From Protonemura montana (taxonomy: Eukaryota; Arthropoda; Insecta; Plecoptera; Nemouridae): DNA of 64,000 nt. The notes below the pieces were generated by a model that saw only the letters and a program-made list of their open reading frames with translations, was not told the origin of the DNA and did no database searches. Positions within the stretch are counted from its first letter, which is position 1. The number at the start of each line of letters is the position of its first letter. The DNA lies in NCBI GenBank assembly GCA_947568835.1, contig OX387608.1, positions 1,166,501-1,230,500 of the forward strand, given 5' to 3'. The translations under genes were made by a program, and so were the position numbers. Below, piece after piece: positions 11,855 to 22,616 of this stretch.

Positions 11855-13070
11855 ATTAGCAAGCGCTTGCAATGCGCGGGGTATTTTATTACTATGAACA
11901 CTAAAACCGTCTCAAAAATTGATGTCTAAACGGGGACTCAAACCCCGATCTCCACCTGTCGCGGGTGTTGCTCTAACCAATTGAGCTACTTGGACCCCGA
12001 TCTCCACCTGTCGCGGGTGTTGCTCTAACCAATTGAGCTACTTGGACCCCAAACTCCACCTGTCGCGGGTGTTGCTCTAACCAATTGAGCTACTTGGACC
12101 CCGATCTCCACCTGTCGCGGGTGTTGCTCTAACCAATTGAGCTCCTTGGACCCCGATCTCCACCTGTCGCGGGTGTTGCTCTAACCAATTGAGCTACTTG
12201 GACCCCGATCTCCACATGTCGCGGGTGTTGCTCTAACCAATTCAACTACTTAGACCCCAATCTCCACCTGTCGCGGGTGTTGCTCTTACCAATTGAGCTA
12301 CTTGGACCCCGATCTCCACCTGTCGCGGGTGTTGCTCTAACCAATGGAGCTACTTGGATCCCGATCTCCACCTGTCGCGGGTGTTGCTCTAACCAATTGA
12401 GCTACTTGGACCCCGATCTCCACCTGTCGCGGGTGTTGCTCTAACCAATTGAGCTACTTGGACCCCGATCTCCACCTGTCGCGGGTGTTGCTCTAACCAA
12501 TTGAGCTACTTGGACCCCGATCTCCACCTGTCGCGGGTGTTGCTCTAACCAATTGAGCTACTTGGATCCCGATCTCCACCTGTCGCGGGTGTTGCTCTAA
12601 CCAATGGAGCTACTTGGATCCCGATCTCCACCTGTCGCGGGTGTTGCTCTAACCAATTGAGCTACTTGGACCCCGATCTCCACCTGTCGCAGGTGTTGCT
12701 CTAACCAATTGAGCTACTTGGACTCCGATCTTCACCTGTCGCGGGTGTTGCTCTAACCAATTGAGCTACTTGGACCCCGATCTCCACCTGTCGCGGGTGT
12801 TGCTCTAACCAATTGAGCTACTTGGACCCCGATCTCCACCTGTCGCGGGTGTTGCTTTAACCAATTGAGCTACTTGGACACTGGCTTTTTGAGAAGATTT
12901 TAGTGTATTTGATGAGAATGACGGATCTCCAAGGAGTAGAACCAAGAGGCTGTGAATACTCACAGTCACTCTGATTCTAGTGACGCTATATCACGTCACA
13001 ACCTGTCAAACTCGAGTAACTCCAATTTGACGTTGGATGAGTTTTCTATTCATGTAAATCTTATTTTAAT
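11855..13070 (-). mobile_element. tRNA-headed element B with 52-bp array
   Basis: Read on the minus strand: a structured leader (about 13070-12885, hairpins around 'ctgtgagtattcacag'), the word 'agccagtgtccaag', about 18 tandem 52-bp tRNA-like units, one full tRNA-like copy (11995-11923), then 'atttttgagacggttttagtgttcat' and a terminal 'aataccccgcgcattgcaag' module. A TTTTT and a TTTT lie just beyond the last copy and could act as Pol III terminators. Two units share 'aatggagctacttggatc', showing local unit duplication. Confidence 0.85.
11923..11995 (-). other. Terminal full-length tRNA-like copy of element B
   Basis: 73 nt on the minus strand with A box TAGCTCAATTGG, B-box-like ggtttgagtcc and 3' end gtttagaca. 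It is the only unit in the array with a T arm. Several acceptor-stem pairs are lost compared with copy E (58459-58531). Confidence 0.65.
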
Positions 13071-13076
13071 TGGAGA

Positions 13077-13385
13077 GGTTGGAGGGATGAAAGTTAGTAC
13101 AGCAACTTCACTCGCCTTGCTTATCAACCTCTCGACAGCATGGATTTGTGGAGGAGTCCTGTTGTTCGCGTTGTACCGTCCTTCGGAAGGGACGTTAAGC
13201 CGGTGGTACCCTTGGTCTTCGACAGGAGTAGGCTACGTGCCGGCACCGAGTTTCCCCTCCTCTCTTCTGGAGTAGGTAAGGTTCATCATCATCCACTCAT
13301 TCACTGACGCCATTAGACCAGTGACGCATGGCCAGATGTCAAAACAGTGCGTCGTTAAACACAACAAATGAATGAAATATAATTG
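13077..13385 (+). mobile_element. 5S-SINE body without 5S head
   Basis: Begins at the 'ggttggagggatgaaagtta' junction that normally ends a 91-bp 5S unit, then runs through the full body to 'gtgcgtcgttaaacacaaca'. The 5S head is missing; its place is taken by the end of tRNA element B. The body keeps an open frame of about 62 codons (MKVSTATSLALL... ) shared with other young copies. Confidence 0.88.
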
Positions 13386-13529
13386 AAACAAACACCGAGC
13401 GTGAAGTCGATGGTTGACTGCCGAATATGGTCGCCCAATCCGCATGATTGAAGTCGCCGACCTCTGCACGGCCAGGTTTATGTTCAGGTATCACGCCGAG
13501 CTAATGCACGCTCGGAACTTGCTAATTAC

Positions 13530-13985
13530 ATTACACGGTCAGAGAGTGGCCATGTGCAGGCAATGGCCGCCATGTTGGCACGGTCAGAGAGTGGCCATCT
13601 CCAAGCAATGGCCGCCATTTTGGCACGGTCAGAGAGTGGCCATCTCCAGGCAATGGCCGCCATGTTGGCACGGTCAGAGAGTGGCCATCTCCAGGCAATG
13701 GCCGCCATGTTGGCACGGTCAGAGAGTGGCCATCTCCAAGCAATGGCCGCCATGTTGGCACGGTCAGAGAGTGGCCATCTCCAAGCAATAGCCGCCATGT
13801 TGGCACGGTCAGAGAGTGGCCATCTCCAGGCAATGGCCGCCATGTTGGCGCGGTCAGAGAGTGGCCATCTCCAAGCAATGGCCGCCATGTTGGCACGGTC
13901 AGAGAGTGGCCATCTCCAAGCAATGACCGCCATGTTGGCACGGTCAGAGAGTGGCCATCTCAAGGCAATAACCGCCGCTTTGAGT
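13530..13985 (+). repeat. 45-bp satellite, array 1 (about 10 copies)
   Basis: Unit is cggtcagagagtggccatct plus ccaagcaatggccgccatgttggca. The period is 15 codons, so several frames on both strands remain open. Each unit carries GCCGCCATGTTG, a close match to the YY1/Pho binding consensus. The array ends with a short inverted fragment 'ttggccactctctgaca' at about 13983-14001. Confidence 0.95.
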
Positions 13986-14154
13986 TGGCCACTCTCTGAC
14001 AGGCCTGCGACTTTTTCGCCAAATCTGTCGCTAATTAGTGACGCGAGCCGCCAGGGTCGCTGAACTTGACATTTGCATGCCGTCGAGCGCTCGAAGAGCT
14101 TCCCGTCGCCTCGTAGAGCATCGTCCCGGCTTCACAGACTGGCGCGGGGGCCAC

Positions 14155-14750
14155 GAGGCACTGGTCTACTGGCGTCGGTGAATAACTGGGTGATGATGAA
14201 TCTAACCTAGCCAAGAAGAGAGGAGGGGAAACCAGGTGCCAGTACGTAGCCTACTCCTGTCGAAGACCAAGGGGACCACCGGCTTAACGTCCCTTCCGAA
14301 GGACGGTACAACGCGAACAACAGGATTCCTCCACAAATCCATGCTGTTGAGAGGTTGATAAGCAAGGCGAGTGAAGTTGCTGTACTAATTTTCATCCCTC
14401 CAACCTCTCTCCCGAACAGAACTGTTCATGTGTATGATGGTCACCCATCCAATACCTGACTCAGCGCAGTGTTGCTTAACTTTCATCCCTCCAACCTCTC
14501 TCCCGAACAGAGCTGGTCATGTGTATGATGGTCACCCATCCAATACCTGACCCAGCGCAGTGTTGCTTAACTTTCATCCCTCAAACCTCTATCCCGAACA
14601 GAACTGGTCATTGGTATGATGGTCACTCATCCAATACCTGACCCAGCGCAGTGTTGCTTAACTTTCATCCCTCCAACCTCTCTCCCGAACAGAACTGGTC
14701 ATGTGTATGATGGTCACCCATCCAATACCTGACCCAACGCAGTATTGGTT
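14155..14750 (-). mobile_element. 5S-SINE with 5S-derived tandem head
   Basis: Minus-strand copy. The head is about four 91-bp 5S-derived units (14750-14400) and the body runs to about 14155. The body keeps the 62-codon open frame (14395-14207). The 3' end is truncated at 'ccagtgcctcgtgg', where it meets GC-rich unique DNA. Confidence 0.88.
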
Positions 14751-14819
14751 AACTACGTGCACTTAAAACAATTGTTGAAATTGGCTATGTTTTGAGCAGA
14801 TTTTACCAACATCACGGTA

Positions 14820-15070
14820 AACGCGGTTTAAGCCGTAGGTTTGATTTTTTAACTGGGTTTTAAATGCTAAGTACAAGAAATAATTTTCCTGTTTTTCTTT
14901 GAAATTTTGCCCCGGATTTTGTTGCATTAGATTGCCTAGAGTTGCCTATTTAGTTTTTATCATCGGAAAAATGTCGCAAAAGTTTTTATTCTTGATAAAG
15001 TAACGGGCATAAAATGGTTAATATCGGGAAAATTAGCTGTTCTTTACCAAGCGTTTAAAACCGAAGATTA
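14820..15070. mobile_element. Decayed member of the foldback MITE-like family
   Basis: Contains 'aactgggttttaaatgctaag' at about 14855 and, downstream, 'cttgataaagtaacgggca' and 'gttctttaccaagcgtt'. The same landmarks occur in the same order in the elements at 38447-38745 and 56286-56921. Heavily substituted; no clear terminal inverted repeats left. Confidence 0.5.
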
Positions 15071-15445
15071 AATATTAATAAAAAGATTTCATCATTTTGA
15101 TTTCCTTGTTGGTAGAAACGTCATTTGAGGTTGTGGGGGAATTTCCGAACATCCATGTCCACATAAGTTGTAAAAAAACCGCAGAGCGAAGTATCAGCCG
15201 CACAAACTTTGTCAACCGTCTTCACGTTCGAGCTTCAGAGCTCAGTGAAGCGAGCAAACCCAATGTCAAGTCTCTTCTTTCCAGTTTCTTATCCACAAGA
15301 AGTAAATCAATCAATGTTTCCAGACGATCAATTTCAAAACCGCTCGCCGATATTTTACTGTCAGATATTATTGGGATGCAGAAATAAATCATATGGATCC
15401 CACATGAGATGCGAGAGTCGATTCGTCACGAATAGTTTGAAATAG
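15071..15445 (+). other. Unique sequence with 96-codon open frame
   Basis: A plus-strand open frame at 15097-15387 encodes a Ser- and Lys-rich protein with no domain I recognise. It ends just before the 114-bp array. There is no splice or promoter support, so it is described but not called as a gene. Confidence 0.35.
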
Positions 15446-15447
15446 AA

Positions 15448-15860
15448 TTGAGAAGCTCTGTCAGGCGATCTCAGCATCTCCATGGCTACCAAACGTTGAA
15501 TCTACCATTGAACCTCCTATGCTAGGCCATGGTATACCCGTGGTAACATAAGATAGCAGAATTGAGAAGCTCTGTCAGGCGATCTCAGCATCTCAATGGC
15601 TACCAAACGTTGAATCTACCATTGAACCTCCCATTCCAGGCCATGATATACCCGTGGTAACATAAGATAGCAGAATTGAGAAGCTCTGTCAGGCGATCTC
15701 AGCATCTCTATGGCTACCAAACGTTGAATCTACCATTGAACCTCCCATTCCAGGCCATGATATACCCGTGGTAACATAAGATAGCAGAATTGAGAAGCTC
15801 TGTCAAGTGATCTCTGCATCTCCATGGCTACCAAACGTTGAATCTAGCATTGAACCGTTT
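15448..15860 (+). repeat. 114-bp repeat, array 1 (about 3.6 copies)
   Basis: Unit starts agaattgagaagctctgtca and ends cgtggtaacataagatagc. Same family as 19676-20175 (inverted) and 36577-37675 (direct). A (GT)n stretch at about 15917-15931 follows soon after. Confidence 0.94.
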
Positions 15861-16084
15861 GCTTGAATTTTTTGTTGTTGTTTGCAAAGTTGGCAAAGAA
15901 AATGCCTCCAGACAAATGTGTGTGTGTGTGTTAATGGGATACCCCTGCTCTTCTCTATTCAATTCTTTTCTTTGCTCTACGAAGCTGGTAAGGGTTGACA
16001 TCTTTGCCCAAGTACATTTCTGCCGTCGTGTTTGACTTATTACACCCAGCAAACAAATTTCCCTTCCTCACTTCTAGTATATAC

Positions 16085-17180
16085 AGTTATAGGCTTGAGG
16101 TTTGGTTAGGTTAGGTTAGGTTAGGTTAGGTTAGGTTAGGTTAGGTTTGGTTATGTTAGGTTAGGTTAGGTTAGGTTAGGTTAGGTTAGGTTAAGTTCTG
16201 TTAGGTTAGGTTCCGTTGGGTTAGGTTAGGTTAGGTTAGGTTAGGTTAGGTTAGGTTAGGTTAGGTTAGGTTAGGTTAGGTGAGATTAGGTTAGGTTAGG
16301 TTAAGTTCTGTTAGGTTAGGTTCCGTTAGGTTAGGTTAGGTTAGGTTAGGTTAGGTTAGGTTAGGTTAAGTTCTGTTAGGTTAGGTTCCGTTAGGTTAGG
16401 TTAGGTTAGGTTAGGTTAGGTTAGGTTAGGTTAGGTTAGGTTAGGTTAGGTTAGGTTAGGTTAGGTTAGGTGAGATTAGGTTAGGTTAGGTTAAGTTCTG
16501 TTAGGTTAGGTTCCGTTAGGTTAGGTTAGGTTAGGTTAGGTTAGGTTAGGTTAGGTTAGGTTAGGTTAGGTTAGGTTAGGTTAGGTGAGATTAGGTTAGG
16601 TTAGGTTAAGTTCTGTTAGGTTAGGTTCCGTTAGGTTAGGTTAGGTTCCGTTAGGTTAGGTTAGGTTAGGTTAGGTTAGGTTAGGTTAGGTTAGGTTAGG
16701 TTAGGTTAGGTTAGGTTAGGTTAGGTTAGGTTAGGTTAGGTTAGGTTAGGTTAGGTTAGGTTAGGTTAGGTGAGATTAGGTTAGGTTAGGTTAAGTTCTG
16801 TTAGGTTAGGTTCCGTTAGGTTAGGTTAGGTTAGGTTAGGTTAGGTTAGGTTAGGTTAGGTTAGGTGAGATTAGGTTAGGTTAGGTTAAGTTCTGTTAGG
16901 TTAGGTTCCGTTAGGTTAGGTTAGGTTCCGTTAGGTTAGGTTAGGTTAGGTTAGGTTAGGTTAGGTTAGGTTAGATTAGGTTAGGTTAGGTTAGGTTAGG
17001 TTAGGTTAGGTAAGGTTAGATTAGGTTAGGTTAGGTTAAGTTCTGTTAGGTTAGGTTCCGTTAGGTTAGGTTAGGTTCCGTTAGGTTAGGTTAGGTTCCG
17101 TTAGGTTAGGTTAGGTTCTGTTAGGTTAGGTTAGGTTAGGTGAGGTTTGTTTATGTTAAGTTAGGTTTTGTTATGTTAGG
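16085..17180 (+). repeat. Interstitial (TTAGG)n telomere-type tract
   Basis: About 1.1 kb of the pentamer TTAGG, the telomere motif of most arthropods, with in-register variants 'ttaagttctg', 'ttccg' and 'tgagattagg'. The spacings between 'ttctg' marks (120, 55, 125, 115, 185, 95, 150) are all multiples of 5. The tract therefore grew by unit-wise slippage or unequal exchange. Both flanks are ordinary internal DNA. Confidence 0.95.
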
Positions 17181-17740
17181 AAGATTACTTTCATCGCACT
17201 TGATATATTTCCCAACGAATTTTGTCAGTCTAGCTGAACGTACAAAGCGAGAACGCGCGTGTTTTTCAATTTCATCTTCTAAAATTGAATGTTATTTTGT
17301 CTGAAATTTTTGATCAAATTGAGCGGAATAGAATTTAAATTTAGATTCTTTCAACGCAGCAACATTCCATCGGTAAACAGCAGCGCATCAATATGTGTTC
17401 ACGGCTTTGTTGCCATGCAAGCGACGCTCGCGTGATATTGATTCTGAGAACTTCATTAAATTCTAGTCAAACATAAGAAATAATCAACGAAAATATGTCA
17501 ATTAAATGTGGAGCTGATATTGCAATCAATATTGATTAATTTGCAAATATAATTGCAACTTTCATGATTGGACGCTTGTTTTAAAAACCAGCTTTTGTCT
17601 TCCTAAACGTTGCCACGGTGACGTTCAGTTACAATTGCCCTGATTCTGTATACCTTAGCGTTGAAGGATGAGTGTTGAAGGATGAGCGTTGGCCAACTAG
17701 TGGCGTCATCACCTGCTCGGCAAGCAGTGTTTGCATCTCT
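17181..17740. other. Unique sequence, no gene recognised
   Basis: AT-rich single-copy sequence. A small local duplication 'ttgaaggatgag' occurs twice near 17660-17690, just before the 47-bp array. Confidence 0.5.
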
Positions 17741-19290
17741 CCAATATCACCGTTGAGTGTGCAGGTTCTAGGTAGAGACAGAACGTTAATGTTAAACCGT
17801 TGAGTGTGCAGGTTCTAGGTAGCGACAGAACGTTAATGTTAAACCGTTGAGTGTGCAGGTTCTAGATAGAGACAGAACGTTAATGTTAAACCGTTGAGTG
17901 TGCAGGTTCTAGGTAGAGACAGAACGTTAATGTTAAACCGTTGAGTGTGCAGGTTCTAGGTAGAGACGGAACGTTAATGTTAAACCGTTGAGTGTGCAGG
18001 TTCTAGATAGAGACAGAACGTTAATGTTAAACTGTTGAGTGTGCAGGTTCTAGGTAGAGACAGAACGTTAATGTTAAACCGTTGAGTGTGCAGGTTCTAG
18101 GTAGAGACAGAACGTTAATGTTAAACCGGTGAGTGTGCAGGTTCTAGGTAGAGACAGAACGTTAATGTTAAACCGTTGAGTGTGCAGGTTCTAGGTAGAG
18201 ACAGAACGTTAATGTTAAACCGTTGAGTGTGCAGGTTCTAGGTAGAGACAGAACGTTAATGTTAAACCGTTGAGTGTGCAGGTTCTAGGTAGACACAGAA
18301 CGTTAATGTTAAACCGTTTAGAGTGCAGGTTCTAGGTAGAGACAGAACGTTAATGTTAAACCGTTGAGTGTGCAGGTTCCAGGTAGAGACAGAACGTTAA
18401 TGTTAAACCGTTGAGTGTGCAGGTTCTAGGTAGAGACAGAACGTTAATGTTAAACCGTTGAGTGTGCAGGTTCTAGGTAGAGACAGAACGTTAATGTTAA
18501 ACCGTTGAGTGTGCAGGTTCTAGGTAGAGACAGAACGTTAATGTTAAACCGTTGAGTGTGCAGGTTCTAGGTAGAGACAGAACGTTAATGTTAAACCGTT
18601 GAGTGTGCAGGTTCCAGGTAGAGACAGAACGTTGATGTTAAACCGTTGAGTGTGCAGGTTCTAGGTAGAGACAGAACGTTAATGTTAAACCGTTGAGTGT
18701 GCAGGTTCTAGGTAGAGACAGAACGTTAATGTTAAACCGTTGAGTGTGCAGGTTCTAGGTAGAGACAGAACATTAATGTTAGCCCGTTGAGTGTGCAGGT
18801 TCTAGGTAGAGACAGAACATTCATGTTAAACCGTTGAGTGTGCAGGTTCTAGGTATAGACAGAATGTTAATGTTAAACCGTTGAGTGTGCCGGTTCTAGG
18901 TAGAGGCAGAACATTCATGTTAAACCGTTGAGTGTGCAGGTTCCAGGTAGAGACAGAACGTTAATGTTAAACTGTTGAGTGTGCAGGTTCTAGGTAGAGA
19001 CAGAACCTTAATGTTAAACCGTTGAGTGTGCAGGTTCTAGGTAGAGACAGAACGTTAATGTTAAGCCGTTGAGTGTGCAGGTTCTAGGTAGAGACAGAAC
19101 GTTAATGTTAAACCGTTGAGTGTGCAGGTTCTAGGTAGAGACAGAACTTTAATGTTAAACCGTTGAGTGTGCAGGTTCTAGGTAGAGACAGAACGTTAAT
19201 GTTAAACTGTTGAGTGTGCAGGTTCTAGGTAGAGACAGAACGTTAATGTTAAACCGTTGAGTGTGCAGGTTCTAGGTAGAGGCAGAACGT
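17741..19290 (+). repeat. 47-bp minisatellite, about 33 copies
   Basis: Unit is ccgttgagtgtgcaggttct plus aggtagagacagaacgttaatgttaaa. Variant units such as 'ggttccaggt' recur at multiples of 47 (18375 and 18610). Diverged units cluster at about 18760-18960 in the right third, while the left half is nearly uniform. Confidence 0.96.
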
Positions 19291-19321
19291 TAAAAGGTTC
19301 TACCTAGAACCTGCACACTCA
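19291..19321 (-). repeat. Inverted cap of the 47-bp array
   Basis: The last unit turns around: 'aggttcta cc tagaacct' is a perfect 8-bp-arm palindrome, followed by 'gcacactca', which reverses the unit's 'tgagtgtgc'. The array thus ends in a small hairpin. Confidence 0.8.
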
Positions 19322-19675
19322 TCGATGTCACCGATCCAGTGCAAGCATCGTTCGCTCGGCGTGCGTTTACTTTGCCGTCTTCCCGAGATCCTGTTTCTCT
19401 TCCTACGGGAACTACTTCGCGATCGTGCTTTTATTGTGTCGCTCTTTTTTTCCCTTTCGGTGCGGATTATCGAGTTCTTTACGATTAAACACATGGAGAG
19501 CGATGGCGAGATGTGGGACGGCGATAGCAACGGAGAATTTGTCTCTGTGCAAACGTCGGGTAAACTCTGCAGGGAGACATTTCTGAGACGATCATCGAAT
19601 GATATTCAAATTCAAAACTTTTATCGTTGCGAGAATGTCTGATCTCGCCGATTACCGAGCGTTATAATGTCACAT
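19322..19675 (+). other. CpG-rich unique sequence with 105-codon open frame
   Basis: Plus-strand frame 19325-19642 begins just after the hairpin and codes for a protein with a hydrophobic, Leu/Phe-rich first half and an acidic stretch (MESDGEMWDGDSNGEF). I do not recognise it. The sequence is less AT-rich than the neighbourhood. No convincing donor site was found. Possible exon fragment or chance frame. Confidence 0.3.
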
Positions 19676-20175
19676 AACGCTTCTCAATTCTGCTATCTTA
19701 TGTTACCTCAGGTATATCATGGCCTAGCATAGGAGGTTCAATGGTAGATTCAACGTTTGGTAGCCAGGGAGATGCTGAGATCACCTGACAGAGCTTCTCA
19801 ATTCTGCTATCTTATGTTACCTCAGGTATATCATGGCCTAGCATAGGAGGTTCAATGGTAGATTCAACGTTTGGTAGCCATGGAGATGCTGAGATCGCCT
19901 GACAGAGCTTCTCAATTCTGCTATCTTATGTTACCACGGGTATATCATGGCCTAGCATAGGAGGTTCAATGGTTGATTCAACGTTTGGTAGCCATGGAGA
20001 TGCTGAGATCACCTGACAGAGCTTCTCAATTCTGCTATCTTATGTTACCACGGGTATATCATGGTCTAGCATAGGAGGTTCAATGGTAGATTCAACGTTT
20101 GGAAGCCATGGAGATGCTGAGATCGCCTGACAGAGCTTCTCAATTCTGCTATCTTATGTTACCACGGGTATATGA
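19676..20175 (-). repeat. 114-bp repeat, array 2 (about 4.3 copies, inverted)
   Basis: The same 114-bp unit as 15448-15860 but in the opposite orientation. The two arrays bracket the TTAGG tract and the 47-bp array as inverted arms about 3.8 kb apart. Variants include 'ttacctcagg' for 'ttaccacggg'. Confidence 0.94.
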
Positions 20176-20740
20176 TGGTTGAACTTTATGGTATGTCGAG
20201 ATCACAGGAGTACTTTGCGATGATAATCGCGCGCGTTCAAATTCAAATTCTAAACTTTTGTCGTTTTGTGCGCTGCCAGAGAGTTTATTAAAATTCGCAG
20301 AGCAGCGAACTCGAGTTTTTATTCAGCTTTAACGCCCTCCCCCCCACCCTCCCCCCCCCACCCACTGCCAGTTCATCGGGGCAGTGGCTTTTTTTTTTGT
20401 AAGGGAGAAGTTTTCCGCATTTTTTTTTTGCCTATCATCGCTGGGCCGAATGCCAGGGAAATTGTGTAGCGACGCTGTGCTGTAGAATTACACGCTGGTT
20501 AACAATTGCAGACGTTTCTTTGGCTATCGACGATGACTTGAATGCGATCTGGCAGAAGCTTGACGAAAGGTTAATCAAGTGTTTAACTCTGAGGAAGTCG
20601 GCGGAGATTTGGGCAACTGTTTTACTGTCATCGACCAGGGCTAATAAAGTAACGGACTCATTTCACAATCACCATCTTAATCTTGCTTAATCAGCGTTTA
20701 ATAGCGGTTTAAAACTAATATTGTTTTTGCCCGTTTAGCC
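20176..20740. other. Unique sequence with poly-C/poly-T runs
   Basis: Contains a C-rich run at about 20336-20365 and T-runs at 20389-20398 and 20420-20430. No gene recognised. Confidence 0.5.
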
Positions 20741-20925
20741 GAAATTTTAAAATATATGAAAAAGGATCTTTCAAATAAATACACACAAAAAAAAATTGAA
20801 TTTGTTGATGATACAGGAAGGCTTTGTCCTGTCACATAAAAGAAATTTAATTTAGCAGCCGTCACTATTTTCTCTCTGTTCAAATCAGTGTTTAATATTT
20901 GAACCTGGAAGGATGGGGTTTAACT
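20741..20925 (+). repeat. Dispersed repeat, copy 1
   Basis: Shares a series of words in order with 22240-22425: 'tacaggaaggctttgtcctgtca' (partner 'ccagaaggctgtgttctgtca'), 'tttaatttagcagccgtca', 'attttctctc' and 'tcaacctgga'-like text. The copies are diverged, direct, and about 1.5 kb apart. Confidence 0.6.
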
Positions 20926-21404
20926 TTTAAACTGTCATTTGGAGGTCAAAGTAAGAAGTCACATTGATATTTTGTTTGTATTTCCAAGTCACCAAATATT
21001 CTGTTTCGAAGCAAACACACTGTAACTTTCTTCGCTTGTGGTTCAATTTGTTTGGTTAACAGTGATGACAATACCATTGTTTAACAGGAGACTAGAAGTC
21101 ACCCAGAAGACTTCATTCCTGAATCTACCTGAAGTTTCACACCTTGACAGGATTGTCTTTCTAACTGGACCTGCTACGCTCATCTTCCAACTCTAAACAG
21201 TCTGCTCGTAGATTCAGTATCCCTACCAACCCTTAATGACCACCCACCCTACCCTACCCTACCCCACCCTACCCTACCCTCGCCGCGCCTCGCTGCATCC
21301 AACGATTGCACCCGCCACGGTCGACTGAGTTTTCCAACGATGCACTTTGCCAACGCTGCAAGTGCATGTGCATTCAACCAAGCGCTGGGATGCACTTCCA
21401 CTGC
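20926..21404. other. Unique sequence with short (CCCTA)n
   Basis: Mostly unique. At 21241-21285 there is a short CCCTA pentamer run (ccaccctaccctaccctac), distinct from the arthropod CCTAA motif. A GC-rich lead-in then precedes the 30-bp array. Confidence 0.6.
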
Positions 21405-22190
21405 ACTGCATCTACTAGATGCAACTCTACCTGGCAGTGGCGTACTAGATGCAACTCTACCTGGCAGTGGCGTACTAGATGCAACTCTACCGGGCAGTGG
21501 CGTACTTGATGCGACTCTACCTGGCAGTGGCGTACTAGATGCGACTCTACCTGGCAGTGGCGTACTAGATGCAACTCTACCTGGCAGTGGCGTACTAGAT
21601 GCAACTCTACCTGGCAGTGGCGTACTAGATGCAACTCTACCTGGCAGTGGCGTACTGGATGCAACTCTACCTGGCAGTGGCGTACTGGATGCGACTCTAC
21701 CTGGCAGTGGCGTACTAGATGCGACTCTACCTGGCAGTGGCGTACTAGATGCGACTCTACCTGGCAGTGGCGTACTAGATGCGACTCTACCTGGCAGTGG
21801 CGTACTGGATGCGACTCTACCTGGCAGTGGCGTACTAGATGCGACTCTACCTGGCAGTGGCGTACTAGATGCAACTCTACCAGGCAGTGGCGTACTAGAT
21901 GCAACTCTACCTGGCAGTGGCGTACTAGATGCAACTCTACCGGGCAGTGGCGTACTAGATGCGACTCTACCTGGCAGTGGCGTACTAGATGCGACTCTAC
22001 CTGGCAGTGGCGTACTAGATGCGACTCTACCTGGCAGTGGCGTACTAGATGCGACTCTACCTGGCAGTGGCGTACTAGATGCGACTCTACCTGGCAGTGG
22101 CGTACTAGATGCGACTCTACCTGGCAGTGGCGTACTAGATGCGACTCTACCTGGCAGTGGCGTACTAGATGCGACTCTACCAGGCAGTGG
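21405..22190 (+). repeat. 30-bp minisatellite, about 26 copies
   Basis: Unit is ctagatgcgactctacctgg plus cagtggcgta. Its period is ten codons, giving open frames on both strands (LDATLPGSGV on plus, PLPGRVASST on minus). Variation is limited mainly to gca/gca-gcg, ctaga/ctgga and cctgg/ccggg. No signal peptide, splice site or non-repeat coding flank supports a gene. Confidence 0.95.
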
Positions 22191-22239
22191 TACCAACACT
22201 GACGTCAATTTGCATCCATATTAACCGATTTTCTGTTAT

Positions 22240-22425
22240 TTTCAAAAGTTTAAAAGAAGAAAATCAGACAAATACTAAAAAAAACCTTGGTTGAAATTTG
22301 CGTTTAAATCTGGTTTTAATTCCAGAAGGCTGTGTTCTGTCAAATGAAACAAAATTAATTTTCTAGCTGTCAATATTTTCTCTTCGTGTTAATCTGAGTT
22401 TAAAATTTCAACCTGGATTAACGGA
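22240..22425 (+). repeat. Dispersed repeat, copy 2
   Basis: Diverged partner of 20741-20925, in the same orientation. Together they bracket the 30-bp array and the CCCTA run. Confidence 0.6.
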
Positions 22426-22616
22426 GGTCAGCTCTTCCCCTCCCCACGCCACGAATGCAGCGCCAGAGAGGAAGTAGTGGTGTCTAGGGGGGAGGGGAGG
22501 GGGGTGACCCGGAAGCTGCTCGCTGCGCTATCAACACTACGTGCCGGACGTGACGTCACGGTTGCATGAGACGGCCATCGGACATCGGACACGTGCGTCG
22601 AGAGAAATCCGTTAAA

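Noticed and set aside
17741-19290. CRISPR-like array
   Set aside because: Repeats are contiguous with no unique spacers, in a eukaryotic context.
21249-22224. Repetitive proteins of about 300 residues in the 30-bp array
   Set aside because: Same arithmetic: a stop-free ten-codon unit on both strands, with a GC-rich satellite and no gene context.
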